From the NCBI RefSeq assembly GCF_009363155.1, contig NZ_CP045302.1, forward strand, positions 633,001 to 697,000: 64,000 bases of DNA. The letters run 5' to 3'. The stretch is from Azotobacter salinestris. Lineage in GTDB: Bacteria; Pseudomonadota; Gammaproteobacteria; Pseudomonadales; Pseudomonadaceae. The position numbers and the translations under genes are program-made. Shown here piece by piece: positions 21,366 through 31,294 of this stretch (its first letter is position 1; each line of letters opens with the position of its first letter). The notes beneath the pieces are model-generated. The model made no database searches. It had not been told where the DNA came from and worked only from the letters and a program-made list of their open reading frames with translations.

Positions 21366-21923
21366 ATGGACAAGTGGTTGGTGATTGATCTGGAAGCCAC
21401 GACGGACGAGGGCGGCTGGCCGCTGGAAGACATGGAAATCGTCGAAATCGGCGCCAGCCTGGTGGACAGGGGCGGCCATGAACTGGATCACTTCAAGCGC
21501 TTCGTACGTCCGTTGCGCCGCCCTCTCCTGACCGCCTTCTGCCGCGAGCTGACACGCATAGCCCAGTCCGACATCGACTCGGCCGTCCCTTTGCCCGCAG
21601 TCTGGGAGCAGTTCGAACATTGGCTCGAACCCCATCGCCCGCGCCTGGCGGGCTGGACCAGCTGGGGCGATTACGACCGCTGGCAACTGGTGCAGGAATG
21701 GCGCCGTCATGGCTTGGCCAGCAGCCTGGCTGCCATGCCTCATGTCAATCTGAAACAACGTTTCGCCGATACTCGCCAACTGAAGCACACAGTCGGTCTG
21801 AGGACTGCCCTGCAACTCGCCGGCATGAACTTTCAGGGACAACAGCATCGAGCCCTGGAAGATGCGCGCAATACGGCCCGACTGCTGCCGCTGGCGGCCA
21901 TGCCCGACGCTCAAAGCGGATGA
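21366..21923 (+). CDS. DEDDh-family 3'-5' exonuclease
   Basis: 185 residues from the ATG at 21366 (MDKWLVIDLEAT). The exonuclease motifs are visible: motif I DLEAT (Asp8, Glu10), motif II in WTSWGDYDRW and motif III HRALEDARNTARL with the catalytic His and Asp. It resembles the KapD/ERI-1-like subfamily of DnaQ-fold nucleases, which trim RNA or DNA 3' ends. The in-frame extension far upstream overlaps the DUF486 gene and is rejected. Physiological substrate not inferable. Confidence 0.85.
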   Translation: MDKWLVIDLEATTDEGGWPLEDMEIVEIGASLVDRGGHELDHFKRFVRPLRRPLLTAFCRELTRIAQSDIDSAVPLPAVWEQFEHWLEPHRPRLAGWTSWGDYDRWQLVQEWRRHGLASSLAAMPHVNLKQRFADTRQLKHTVGLRTALQLAGMNFQGQQHRALEDARNTARLLPLAAMPDAQSG

Positions 21924-21983
21924 CGCGGCAGAATGCCTTATGCATACTTGCGGGCCTTTTTCAGTCCCTCCTGAGGATCCAGC

Positions 21984-22265
21984 ATGTTCAAGGTCAACGA
22001 ATATTTCGACGGCACCGTCAAATCCATCGCTTTCGCCATGAGCCAAGGGCAGGCCACCATCGGTGTGATGGCTGCTGGCGAATACGAATTCGGCACCAGC
22101 CAGCTGGAGATCATGCATGTGATCGCTGGTGCCCTGACCGTGAAGCTGCCGGGCAGCGAACAGTGGGAAACCTTCGAGGCCGGCAGCCAGTTCACCGTTC
22201 CGGCCAACAGCAAGTTCCAGTTGAAGGTCGCCACGGACACGGCCTATCTCTGCGAGTACCGCTGA
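21984..22265 (+). CDS. ppnP: Pyrimidine/purine nucleoside phosphorylase PpnP
   Basis: 93 residues, a single cupin barrel of the former DUF1255 (YaiE) family. Conserved text: [52 protein letters not shown]. coli PpnP phosphorolyses several nucleosides to free base and ribose 1-phosphate. It stands alone between the exonuclease and a hairpin. Confidence 0.95.
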   Translation: MFKVNEYFDGTVKSIAFAMSQGQATIGVMAAGEYEFGTSQLEIMHVIAGALTVKLPGSEQWETFEAGSQFTVPANSKFQLKVATDTAYLCEYR

Positions 22266-22272
22266 TCGAAGA

Positions 22273-22305
22273 GGTCCCTGGGCACCCGCCGGCGGTCCAG
22301 GGACC
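22273..22305 (+). terminator. Hairpin after ppnP, possible terminator
   Basis: GGTCCCTGG (22273-22281) and CCAGGGACC (22297-22305) pair perfectly around a GC-rich 15-nt loop, 7 bp past the ppnP stop. No T run follows, so terminator activity is uncertain. Confidence 0.5.
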
Positions 22306-22465
22306 GGGCAGAAGCGCGACGGCAACGTCGCCCCGCTATCCTTCCGCTCCTGTCCATATCCGCGTAACGCCTGCACGCACAACAGGCCGACCAGCTCCCT
22401 CTCGCCTCTTGTCGAGCGACTAAACTGCAGACTGCAGCTCAGCAGCGGAGGGAAAGTCAATCATC

Positions 22466-22669
22466 ATGAGCCCGCACAAGCACAGTCCCCAGCATCATTC
22501 CGCCCGCTTGCGCTCCCACCAACCCAGCGGCGGCGCAGTCATCGACGCACAGGGCCGGGAAATCCCGATCACCGAGGGCATGATCCAGAAGGCCTGCCGG
22601 CTTCTCGACAAGACTTGGGTAGCGGCTCCGCGCCAACCTCCCGCCGACGAACGAAGAGCGGATGACTGA
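22466..22669 (+). CDS. Small hypothetical protein
   Basis: 67 residues, not confidently recognised. The N terminus is rich in His and Ser (HKHSPQHHSARLRSH), the middle (VIDAQGREIPITEGMIQKACRLLDKTW) looks like a conserved amphipathic core, and the tail is charged. A GGAGGG lies about 13 bp upstream of the ATG. It converges on pdxB and ends 3 bp before the pdxB stop. The ordered core and upstream purine tract favour a real gene. Confidence 0.6.
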   Translation: MSPHKHSPQHHSARLRSHQPSGGAVIDAQGREIPITEGMIQKACRLLDKTWVAAPRQPPADERRADD

Positions 22670-22672
22670 GGC

Positions 22673-23815
22673 CTAGACCGGCTCGGCTCCCAACGCCTGT
22701 ACCAGTTGCCGCAAAAGTGGTGCCTCGCCGCTCAGCCGCACACGCAGGCCGTCGATTTCCCGGCGCGGCGGATAGTGCTTGCGCAGGGCGTCGAAGGCGC
22801 TGCGTCGGGCCTGCTCGTCGCCCTCAAGAGTGCGGCGGAAGTCGGCATCGTCCCGGCGCGGGTCGTATACGGCCCGGCATAGCGTCGCCAGCGCCCAGGC
22901 CGGATCGGCCCCAGCGTCGAGCCCCAGCTCGCAGAGCCAGGGCGGCGGCAGTAGCTCGTCCAGCAGCACGCTCGGCGGCACGCCCAGGTGCTCGCAGAAG
23001 GCCCGGTAGACCTGCGCCGTGCCGCGCAGCTTGCCGTCCAGGCTGTAGCCGGCGATATGCGGCGTGGCGATGTGGCAAAGCCCGGCCAGAGCGACATCCA
23101 CCTGTGGCTCGCCTTCCCAGACATCCAGCACCGCTTGCAGATCGCTGCGGGCTGCGAGCACCTCGCGCAGCGCCCGGTTGTCGACCACCGCGCCGCGACT
23201 GGCGTTGATCAGCCAGCTGCCGGGCCGCAGCCGCGCCAGCTGTTCGCGACCGAGCAGATGCCAGGTCGGGTGCGCCCCCCCGCGGGTCAGCGGCGTGTGC
23301 AGGCTCAGCACGTCGCACTCGCGCAGGACGGTGGGCAGATCGACGAAATCGCCCTCCCCGAGCGCCTGGCGCGGCGGGTCGCACACCAGCACGCGCCAGC
23401 CCAATCCGCGCAGCGCCTCGACCAGCCGCCCGCCGACCTGGCCGGCCCCGACCACTCCGTAACAGCGGGAAGAAAGATCGGCGCCCTGCCGCTCCGCCAG
23501 GCTCAGCAGACTGCCCAGCACGTAATCGACCACGCCGCGGGCATTGCAGCCCGGCGCACTGGCCCAGGCGATGCCGCGCCGGCGCAGATACTCGAGATCC
23601 AGATGGTCCGTGCCGATGGTGCAGGTGCCGACGAAGCGCACCCGGCTGCCCTCCAGCAGGGCGGCATCGACCCGGGTCACCGAGCGCACCAGCAGCACCT
23701 CGGCGTCCTGCAGCGAGCCCGGCTCGATGGCGCGGCCGGGCAACTGGCGGATCTCGCCGAAGGCGGAAAAGAAGGCATGGGTCAGGGGAATGTTTTCGTC
23801 GGCGAGGATTCGCAT
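22673..23815 (-). CDS. pdxB: 4-phosphoerythronate dehydrogenase
   Basis: 380 residues. A 2-hydroxyacid dehydrogenase of pyridoxal 5'-phosphate synthesis: starts [23 protein letters not shown]-binding [14 protein letters not shown], catalytic Arg in [10 protein letters not shown], Glu in DVWEGEP and His in [12 protein letters not shown]. The C-terminal dimerisation domain (about 290-380) that distinguishes PdxB from other family members is present. Single gene, convergent with the small hypothetical gene and divergent from the MATE exporter. Confidence 0.96.
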   Translation of the reverse strand: MRILADENIPLTHAFFSAFGEIRQLPGRAIEPGSLQDAEVLLVRSVTRVDAALLEGSRVRFVGTCTIGTDHLDLEYLRRRGIAWASAPGCNARGVVDYVLGSLLSLAERQGADLSSRCYGVVGAGQVGGRLVEALRGLGWRVLVCDPPRQALGEGDFVDLPTVLRECDVLSLHTPLTRGGAHPTWHLLGREQLARLRPGSWLINASRGAVVDNRALREVLAARSDLQAVLDVWEGEPQVDVALAGLCHIATPHIAGYSLDGKLRGTAQVYRAFCEHLGVPPSVLLDELLPPPWLCELGLDAGADPAWALATLCRAVYDPRRDDADFRRTLEGDEQARRSAFDALRKHYPPRREIDGLRVRLSGEAPLLRQLVQALGAEPV

Positions 23816-23961
23816 GGCGGACTCCTTTCAAGGCCGCCCATTCTAGGCGCATCGTCAGGCGGGGGCGACCGGCCGCGGGCGAGCGGGACAATTGCGCATT
23901 TCCCGCCTCCCCCGCAGGGCGTAGACTAGCCGCCCTTCCGCTCCACCCGGCGAATACCGAC

Positions 23962-25341
23962 ATGCCTCTCGAACCGCGCCTGCAGCGGCTGCGCCGCGAA
24001 CTGCGTGCGCTGGCCGGCCTCGCCCTGCCGATCATCGTCGCGCAACTGGCGCATATCGCCATGGGCTTCGTCGATACCCTGATGGCCGGCCGGGTCGGTC
24101 CCGCCGATCTCGCCGCGGTCGCCCTCGGCAATTCGTTCTGGGTACCCACCTATCTGCTGACCACCGGCATCCTGCTGGCCACCACTCCCCGAGTCGCGCA
24201 CCTTCACGGCGCCGGCCGCCAGCCGGAGATCGGCCCGCTGGTCCGCCAGGCACTGTGGCTGGCCCTGGCGGCCGGCAGCAGCGCCGCCCTGCTGCTGTGG
24301 AACGCCGCGCCCGCACTGCGCCTGATGCAGGTCGAGGCCAGCCTGATCGAGCCGACCATGGGTTATCTGCGCGCGATCGCCTGCGGCATCCCGGCCGTGG
24401 CCCTGTACCACGTCCTGCGCTGCTTCAGCGACGGACTCGGGCACACCCGGCCGAGCATGCTGATCGGCATCGCCGGCCTGCTGCTGAACATCCCGGCCAA
24501 CTACGTCTTCATCCACGGCAAGCTCGGCCTGCCGGCCATGGGTGGCGTCGGCTGCGGCTGGGCGACCGCGCTGGTGATGATCTTCATGCTGCTGGCCATG
24601 CTGTTCCGGGTGAAGCGAGCTCCCTGCTACCAGCCAAGCCGCTTGTTCGACCGCATCGACCCTCCCCGCTGGCCGATCATCCGCCGCCTGCTGGGCATCG
24701 GCCTGCCGATCGGCGTGGCGGTGTTCGCCGAGGCGAGCATCTTCTCGGTGATCGCCCTGCTGATCGGCGGCCTGGGCGCCAAGGTGGTCGCCGGACACCA
24801 GATCGCCCTGAACTTCTCCGGTCTGGTGTTCATGGTGCCCTACTCCCTGGGCATGGCGGTCACCGTCCGCGTCGGCCACGCCCTGGGCCGCGGCAGTTCG
24901 CGCGACGCCCGCTTCAGTGCCGGCACCGGAATAGCCGCAGCGCTCGGCTTCGCCACCCTCGCCGTCAGTCTCATGCTGCTGCTGCGCGAGCAGATCCCGC
25001 ACCTCTACAGCACCGATCCGGCGGTGATCGCCATTGCCAGCGGCCTGCTCCTCTATTCCGCGCTCTTCCAGTTCTCCGACGCCATCCAGGTGACTGCCGC
25101 CGGTGCGCTGCGCGGCTACCAGGACACCCGCGCGATCATGCTGATCACCCTGCTCGCCTACTGGGGAATCGGCCTGCCGATCGGTTATGGCCTCGGTCTC
25201 GACGGCTGGCTCGGCGCCCCCAGCGGTCCGCGCGGGCTCTGGCAGGGCATGGTCATCGGCCTGAGCTGCGCCGCCCTCCTGCTGGGTGCGCGCCTGGCCC
25301 GCAGTGCACGACGGCACATTCACGGAACCGGAGCGGATTGA
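23962..25341 (+). CDS. MATE-family multidrug/sodium or proton antiporter
   Basis: 459 residues with twelve hydrophobic helices in two six-helix halves. The N-terminal LPIIVAQLAHIAMGFVDTLM and AGRVGPADLAAVALG, then GSSRDARFSAG and GAKVVAGHQIALNFSGLVFM, are typical of NorM/PmpM-type MATE exporters of the inner membrane. The pdxB-MATE neighbourhood resembles the P. aeruginosa pmpM region. It exports cationic drugs by H+ or Na+ exchange in characterised relatives; the substrate here is inferred only. Confidence 0.92.
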   Translation: MPLEPRLQRLRRELRALAGLALPIIVAQLAHIAMGFVDTLMAGRVGPADLAAVALGNSFWVPTYLLTTGILLATTPRVAHLHGAGRQPEIGPLVRQALWLALAAGSSAALLLWNAAPALRLMQVEASLIEPTMGYLRAIACGIPAVALYHVLRCFSDGLGHTRPSMLIGIAGLLLNIPANYVFIHGKLGLPAMGGVGCGWATALVMIFMLLAMLFRVKRAPCYQPSRLFDRIDPPRWPIIRRLLGIGLPIGVAVFAEASIFSVIALLIGGLGAKVVAGHQIALNFSGLVFMVPYSLGMAVTVRVGHALGRGSSRDARFSAGTGIAAALGFATLAVSLMLLLREQIPHLYSTDPAVIAIASGLLLYSALFQFSDAIQVTAAGALRGYQDTRAIMLITLLAYWGIGLPIGYGLGLDGWLGAPSGPRGLWQGMVIGLSCAALLLGARLARSARRHIHGTGAD

Positions 25342-25961
25342 CTCCTTCTCGCCATTCCCTCCCAACAGTTCCAATCGAACCGCTGGCCTGCGCGATCTAC
25401 TGCAGCCTGCGAACATCCCCTGCCGCCCATTGCGACGAGCCCGGTTCCCGATAGCCACATTCACGCCTCAAGCAAAAACGCTTCGCTGTCGGCCGGGCAG
25501 AAGCAAAACCTTTTATGCCGCTGGAAGTGTCAAACTTAATAACTGTAGAAAACTTCCATTCAAACTAACCAAACGGCAGCGAGGCAACGCAGAACTTTCC
25601 ACTCTTCTCCGAACATGACCGCCTATCGGCTGACGTACGGACATGACAATCCTGTAAACAACCCTGAACTACACTTTGCCACTTCTGAGTGGATTATTCT
25701 GCTGTGGTTTGGCGAAGTAACATTAATTTGCTACCAGAAACGGGACGGGAACAACCATAGCAAATTCATAAATATAAAAAGACAAAGAATCCATGAAGTA
25801 CCCTGCTGTTGTTTGCACGGTGGATTGAGTGCCGAGCAAGAATTCCGGCGATGACCATACCCGAGAAACCGAACGCAAGCCTGAACGAGGCGGCGCACAG
25901 GTGTTCGCACGCCCCGCAATGGCTACTTACCCGTCTTCAGGAGGCCGACGCCAAATCCTGG

Positions 25962-25972
25962 GGCGGTAGCGT
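25962..25972 (+). promoter_or_regulatory. ops element (RfaH recruitment site)
   Basis: GGCGGTAGCGT is an exact match to the core operon polarity suppressor sequence found in JUMPstart leaders of enterobacterial capsule, LPS and haemolysin operons. It is on the coding strand, 180 bp before the first gene of a polysaccharide locus longer than 37 kb. In known systems RNA polymerase pauses here and RfaH loads, preventing Rho termination and helping translation. No second copy was seen in the window. Function here is inferred. Confidence 0.7.
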
Positions 25973-26100
25973 ACCCGAAGAGGACAGCGCGCCCGCACAT
26001 ATAAGCAACCACGACTATTTCGCCTCGCTTGCTTCAGAAAGTTCCGATGGCTCTCTGCATGGAAAGTCCACGCCGGACTTCCATTACAGCGCCTGCAATT

Positions 26101-26135
26101 GTTAGCGCCGTTTTTCCAAGTCACGGCGCCATAAC
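26101..26135 (+). other. Stem-loop just upstream of wzb
   Basis: GTTAGCGCCG (26101-26110) pairs with CGGCGC-CA-TAAC (26124-26135), a 10-bp stem with a 2-nt bulge and a loop containing a T5. It lies 16 bp before the wzb start codon and could influence translation or pausing after the ops site. Confidence 0.45.
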
Positions 26136-26151
26136 TCTGGAAGCATATAAA

Positions 26152-26598
26152 GTGCTCGAACGGATACTCATCGTCTGCATCGGCAATATATGCCGAAGTC
26201 CCAGCGCCCAGGCATTGATGAAAGAAGCGCTGTCCCGCGGCAACCGGACCGTGAAGATCGACTCCGCCGGTCTGGCGGCACAGGTCGGCCTGCCGATGGA
26301 GCCCACCGCCCGCGCAGTACTTCTCGAACACCGCCACCGACCTCCCGAACACAAGGCCTGTCAGCTGAATCGCGCCATGCTGCAGCAGGCCGATCTGGTG
26401 CTGGTCATGGAGCGCCGCCATATCGGCAGCATCTACCGGATCGCTCCCGAGGCACGCGGCAAGACCTTCCTGCTCGGCAAATGGCAGGACGAAGCGGAAA
26501 TCCAGGATCCCTTCCGCCGCGACCGGACGGCCTTCGAACAGGCCTATCGACAGATTCGCACGGCCGTCGAGGCATGGGCCGCGCGCCTGGGTCACTGA
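26152..26598 (+). CDS. wzb: Low-molecular-weight protein-tyrosine phosphatase, Wzb type
   Basis: 148 residues from a GTG at 26152 (VLERILIVCIGNICRSP), selected because the homologous region begins here and a GGAAG lies eight bases upstream. The frame is open further upstream, but that part has no family text. The P-loop C-X5-R (CIGNICRS) and the general acid Asp in IQDPFRRD are intact. It dephosphorylates the Wzc tyrosine kinase encoded next, 33 bp downstream, and so cycles polysaccharide polymerisation and export. First gene of the operon. Confidence 0.92.
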   Translation: MLERILIVCIGNICRSPSAQALMKEALSRGNRTVKIDSAGLAAQVGLPMEPTARAVLLEHRHRPPEHKACQLNRAMLQQADLVLVMERRHIGSIYRIAPEARGKTFLLGKWQDEAEIQDPFRRDRTAFEQAYRQIRTAVEAWAARLGH

Positions 26599-26631
26599 CT
26601 GCCGGAGCACCTCCTCCAGGGAACCATCCCC

Positions 26632-28836
26632 ATGCACCCCACTTCCGTATCCAGCCCGCAAGATCACGAGGACAGCGGCATCGACCTGCGCAAGCTGCTC
26701 GGCGCCCTGCTCGACTACAAGTGGCCGATCCTCGGCGTGACCCTCCTGTTCTTCCTGGGCGGCACCCTCTACGGCATGTTCGCCACACCGATCCACCGCA
26801 CCAGCGCCCTGGTCCAGATCGAGAAGAAAAGCGGCACCGTTCCCGGACTGGAGATGGGGGACTTCACCCAGGCGTCCAGCGCCAGAACCGAAATCGAACT
26901 GATCCGTTCGCGCAGCGTGATCGGCCAGGCGGTCGACAACCTGCACCTCGATGTCCAGGCCACCCCCCTGCGCTTTCCGCTGATCGGCGACTACCTCGCC
27001 CGCCGCCATCGCGGTCAGGACCTGGCGGAGCCCCTCCTCGGCCTCGAGGAATACGCCTGGGGCGGCGAGAAGATCGATGTCTTCCGCTTCGAGGTCGAGC
27101 CGCGCTGGATCGGCAAGGCCTTCCTGCTGACCGCCGGCGACAACGGCACTTTCACCCTGGAGGAAAGCGAGGGCAAGCCGCTGCTCCAGGGCCGGGTCGG
27201 CGAAGCCCTCGACCGCAACGGCATCCGCCTGCAGATCCGTGAGCTGCAGGCCCGGCCGGGTACCCGCTTCAGCCTGCGCAAGGCGAGCCGGCTGAGCACC
27301 ATCCGCACCTACCGGGGCGCGCTGCAGCTCACCGAACTGGGTACCGACACCGGCCTGATCACCGTGGCCATGGAGCATCCGGACCCCCAGCATGCCAGCC
27401 GGGTGGTGGACGAGATCAGCCGCCTGTTCGTCCGCCAGAACGTCGAGCGCATGTCCGCCGAGGCCGATGGCAGCCTGGAGTTCCTGCGCACCCAGCTGCC
27501 GGAAGTACGCCGCGAACTGGACAAGGCCGAAGGCGCATTGAACGACTACCGCAAGCAGCACGGCTCCGTCGACATCGGCATGGAAACCGGCACCGTGCTC
27601 AGCCAGGCCGTCGAGCTGGAGACCCGCATCTCGGAGCTGAGGATGCAGCAGGCCGAACTCGACCGCCGCTTCACCCGCGAGCACCCGGCCTACAAGACCC
27701 TGCTGATGCAGATCCAGGGCCTGACCCGGCGCCAGAACGAGATCGCCAGACGGGTACAGGGCCTGCCGGAAACCCAGCAGGAGCTCCTGCGGCTGTCGCG
27801 GGACGTCCAGGTCAGCACCGCGATCTACACCCAGCTGCTGAACAAGGCCCAGGAGCTCGATCTGGTCCGCGCCGGTACCGTCGGCAACGTGCGCATCGTC
27901 GATCAGGCGGTCATCGACGGCGGCCCGGTCGCCCCGAACAAGAGCCTCATCCAGGTGGGCGCCACGCTGGCCGGGGCACTGCTGGCGATCGGCCTGGTGC
28001 TGCTGCGCAAGCTGCTCAATCCGGGCCTGGAGACCCCGGAGGCCATCGAACAGCTGGGTCTGCCGGTATACGCGGCGGTCCCCTTCAGCGGGCGGCAGGC
28101 GCATATCAAGCCCAAACGCCGTCAGATGGCCGGCGATCCCGCCGCCTCTCCGCTGCTCGCCTTGAGCCATCCCAACGATCCGGCGGTCGAGGCCCTGCGC
28201 AGCCTGCGCACCAGCCTGCACTTCATCATGCTGGGCGCCCAGGACAACCGCCTGGTGATTTCCGGCCCCGGCCCGCAGGCGGGCAAGAGCTTCGTCTGCG
28301 CCAATCTGGCCGCCGTCGTCGCCCAGGCCGGCAAGCGCGTGCTGCTGATCGACGTGGACATGCGCAAGGGCCATCTGCACAGGCTGCTCGGCATGCCGGC
28401 GGACATGGGACTGGCCGATCTCCTCGCCGGACGCTGCGAGCTCGCCGACGTGATCCACCCGACCCCGCTCCCCGGCCTGTTCCTGCTGCCGCGGGGGCAG
28501 CTTCCGCCGAACCCCTCCGAACTGCTCATGCGTCCCCAGCTCACGGCCGCCCTCGAGCAGGCCAGCGCGAGCCACGACCTGGTGATCCTCGACACCCCGC
28601 CGCTGCTGGCCGTCACCGACGCCGCCATCGTCGGCCGGCAGGCGGCCACCACCCTGATCGTGACCCGCTACGGCACGAGTTCCGCCCGGGAAATCGAGAT
28701 GACCGTCAGGCGCTTCGCGCAGAGCGGCATCGAAATCAAGGGCGCCATCTTCAACGGCCTGGAAAAGCGTGCCGCCATCTATGGCTACGGACACGCCGCC
28801 TACCACCACTACGAGTACAAGTCGGACAACGCCTGA
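26632..28836 (+). CDS. wzc: Polysaccharide co-polymerase / tyrosine autokinase, Wzc type
   Basis: 734 residues. A first membrane helix is near residues 30-50, a large periplasmic Wzz-type domain with coiled coil follows (about 280-400), and a second helix is near 442-460. The cytoplasmic BY-kinase has Walker [11 protein letters not shown] (~544), Walker A' [11 protein letters not shown] (~569) and Walker [11 protein letters not shown] (~648). The C terminus carries a tyrosine cluster ([14 protein letters not shown]), the autophosphorylation tail. It controls chain length and couples to an outer-membrane exporter in Wzy-dependent systems. No such exporter gene is visible in the window. Confidence 0.95.
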   Translation: MHPTSVSSPQDHEDSGIDLRKLLGALLDYKWPILGVTLLFFLGGTLYGMFATPIHRTSALVQIEKKSGTVPGLEMGDFTQASSARTEIELIRSRSVIGQAVDNLHLDVQATPLRFPLIGDYLARRHRGQDLAEPLLGLEEYAWGGEKIDVFRFEVEPRWIGKAFLLTAGDNGTFTLEESEGKPLLQGRVGEALDRNGIRLQIRELQARPGTRFSLRKASRLSTIRTYRGALQLTELGTDTGLITVAMEHPDPQHASRVVDEISRLFVRQNVERMSAEADGSLEFLRTQLPEVRRELDKAEGALNDYRKQHGSVDIGMETGTVLSQAVELETRISELRMQQAELDRRFTREHPAYKTLLMQIQGLTRRQNEIARRVQGLPETQQELLRLSRDVQVSTAIYTQLLNKAQELDLVRAGTVGNVRIVDQAVIDGGPVAPNKSLIQVGATLAGALLAIGLVLLRKLLNPGLETPEAIEQLGLPVYAAVPFSGRQAHIKPKRRQMAGDPAASPLLALSHPNDPAVEALRSLRTSLHFIMLGAQDNRLVISGPGPQAGKSFVCANLAAVVAQAGKRVLLIDVDMRKGHLHRLLGMPADMGLADLLAGRCELADVIHPTPLPGLFLLPRGQLPPNPSELLMRPQLTAALEQASASHDLVILDTPPLLAVTDAAIVGRQAATTLIVTRYGTSSAREIEMTVRRFAQSGIEIKGAIFNGLEKRAAIYGYGHAAYHHYEYKSDNA

Positions 28837-28906
28837 GCCCTGCCATCCGTTCGAGCCGATACGGACCGCGAACCCCTCCCACCAGCCGATCGTTACGGGC
28901 ACCGCC

Positions 28907-30180
<1,274 letters not shown>

Positions 30181-30184
<4 letters not shown>

Positions 30185-31287
30185 CACGCTACCAACGCCT
30201 GCTCCTCGACCTGCCGCAAACGCCCGCCACCTGGCTGGTCACCGGGGTGGCCGGCTTCATCGGCTCCAACCTGCTGGAAACCCTGCTCGGGCTCGACCAG
30301 TGGGTGGTGGGCCTGGACAACTTCTCCACCGGCCACCTGCACAATCTGGAGGAGGTCCGCAGCCGGACCTCCGCAGAGCGCTGGGCCAGGTTCCAGCTCA
30401 TCCGCGGCGACATCCGCACGCTGCACGACTGCCGCCAGGCGATGACCTTCGTGGCGGTCGTGCCGGGCTGCCGGCCCCGTCCGGTCGAGCACGTCCTCCA
30501 TCAGGCGGCCCTCGGCTCCGTGCCGCGCTCGCTGGAAGATCCCATCGCCACCAACGCCTGCAATGTCGACGGCTTCCTCAACATGCTGGTGGCCGCCCGC
30601 GACGCCGGGGTCAGGAGCTTCACCTACGCTGCCAGCAGCGCCGCCTACGGCGACCATCCCGGGCTGCCCAAGGTCGAGGACAGCATCGGCCGGCCGCTCT
30701 CCCCCTATGCCGTGAGCAAGTACGTCAACGAGCTGTACGCCGACACCTTCGCCCGCAACTACGGGCTGCCCAGCATCGGCCTGCGCTACTTCAACGTCTT
30801 CGGCAGGCACCAGGACCCGGAGGGCGCCTATGCCGCGGTGATCCCGAAATGGATCACCGCGATGCTGCGCGGCGAGGAGGTGTTCATCAACGGCGACGGC
30901 AGCACCAGCCGCGACTTCTGCTACGTCGACAACGCCGTGCAGGCCAACCTGCTCGCCGCCTGCGCCGAAGCCTGCGCGCGCAACCAGGTCTACAACATCG
31001 CCGTCGGCGAGCGCACCAGCCTCGACCGGTTGTTCCTGGCGCTTCGCCAGAGCCTGGCGAAAAACGGCCTGCGCTACGCCAGAGCCCCCCGCCATCGCGA
31101 CTTCCGCCCGGGCGACGTACGCCATTCCCTGGCGGACATCGGCAAGGCGCGACGCCTGCTGGGCTACGTCCCGCAATACGACCTGCAGGCCGGCATCGCC
31201 CAAGCCATGCCCTGGTTCATCGCCCGGAGCCTGGAGTCGGAGCCCGTCGCCTCCCGGCACCACACGCACCAACCTGCCGCGCGATAG
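30181..31287 (+). CDS. wbpP: UDP-N-acetylglucosamine 4-epimerase, WbpP/TviC type
   Basis: 368 residues; the ATG overlaps the wbpO stop (ATGA). The extended SDR fold has the NAD motif [14 protein letters not shown] and the catalytic YAVSK with Tyr176 and Lys180. [15 protein letters not shown] is the WbpP-type signature, and [14 protein letters not shown] lies near the end. With WbpO it would give UDP-GalNAcA or a related sugar. An apparent insertion near residues 88-101 ([14 protein letters not shown]) before the [10 protein letters not shown] strand is unusual. A His-rich tail extends the C terminus. Confidence 0.88.
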
Positions 31288-31294
31288 AAGGTGG

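Larger units (their letters stand above)
25342..26151 (+). other. AT-rich leader region upstream of the polysaccharide operon
   Basis: About 810 bp without a convincing gene. The stretch 25480-25850 is clearly more AT-rich than either flank. It holds a weak inverted repeat GGAAGT/ACTTCC (25522-25556) and a CCACT-TCTG-AGTGG hairpin (25679-25692). The short frames at 25615-25854 and 25809-26105 lack family resemblance and good start contexts. The downstream part carries the ops element and a stem-loop, so it is best read as promoter plus long 5' untranslated region. No promoter could be assigned with confidence. Confidence 0.6.

Noticed and set aside
25592-25597. GAACTT, resembling the -35 box of an AlgU (sigma22) promoter upstream of wzb
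   Set aside because: No TCTGA-like -10 box lies 16-17 bp downstream; the nearest TCTGA (25684) has no matching -35.
25615-26105. Small frames of 79 and 98 residues before wzb
   Set aside because: No start-site support, no recognisable features, and they overlap the leader with the ops element.
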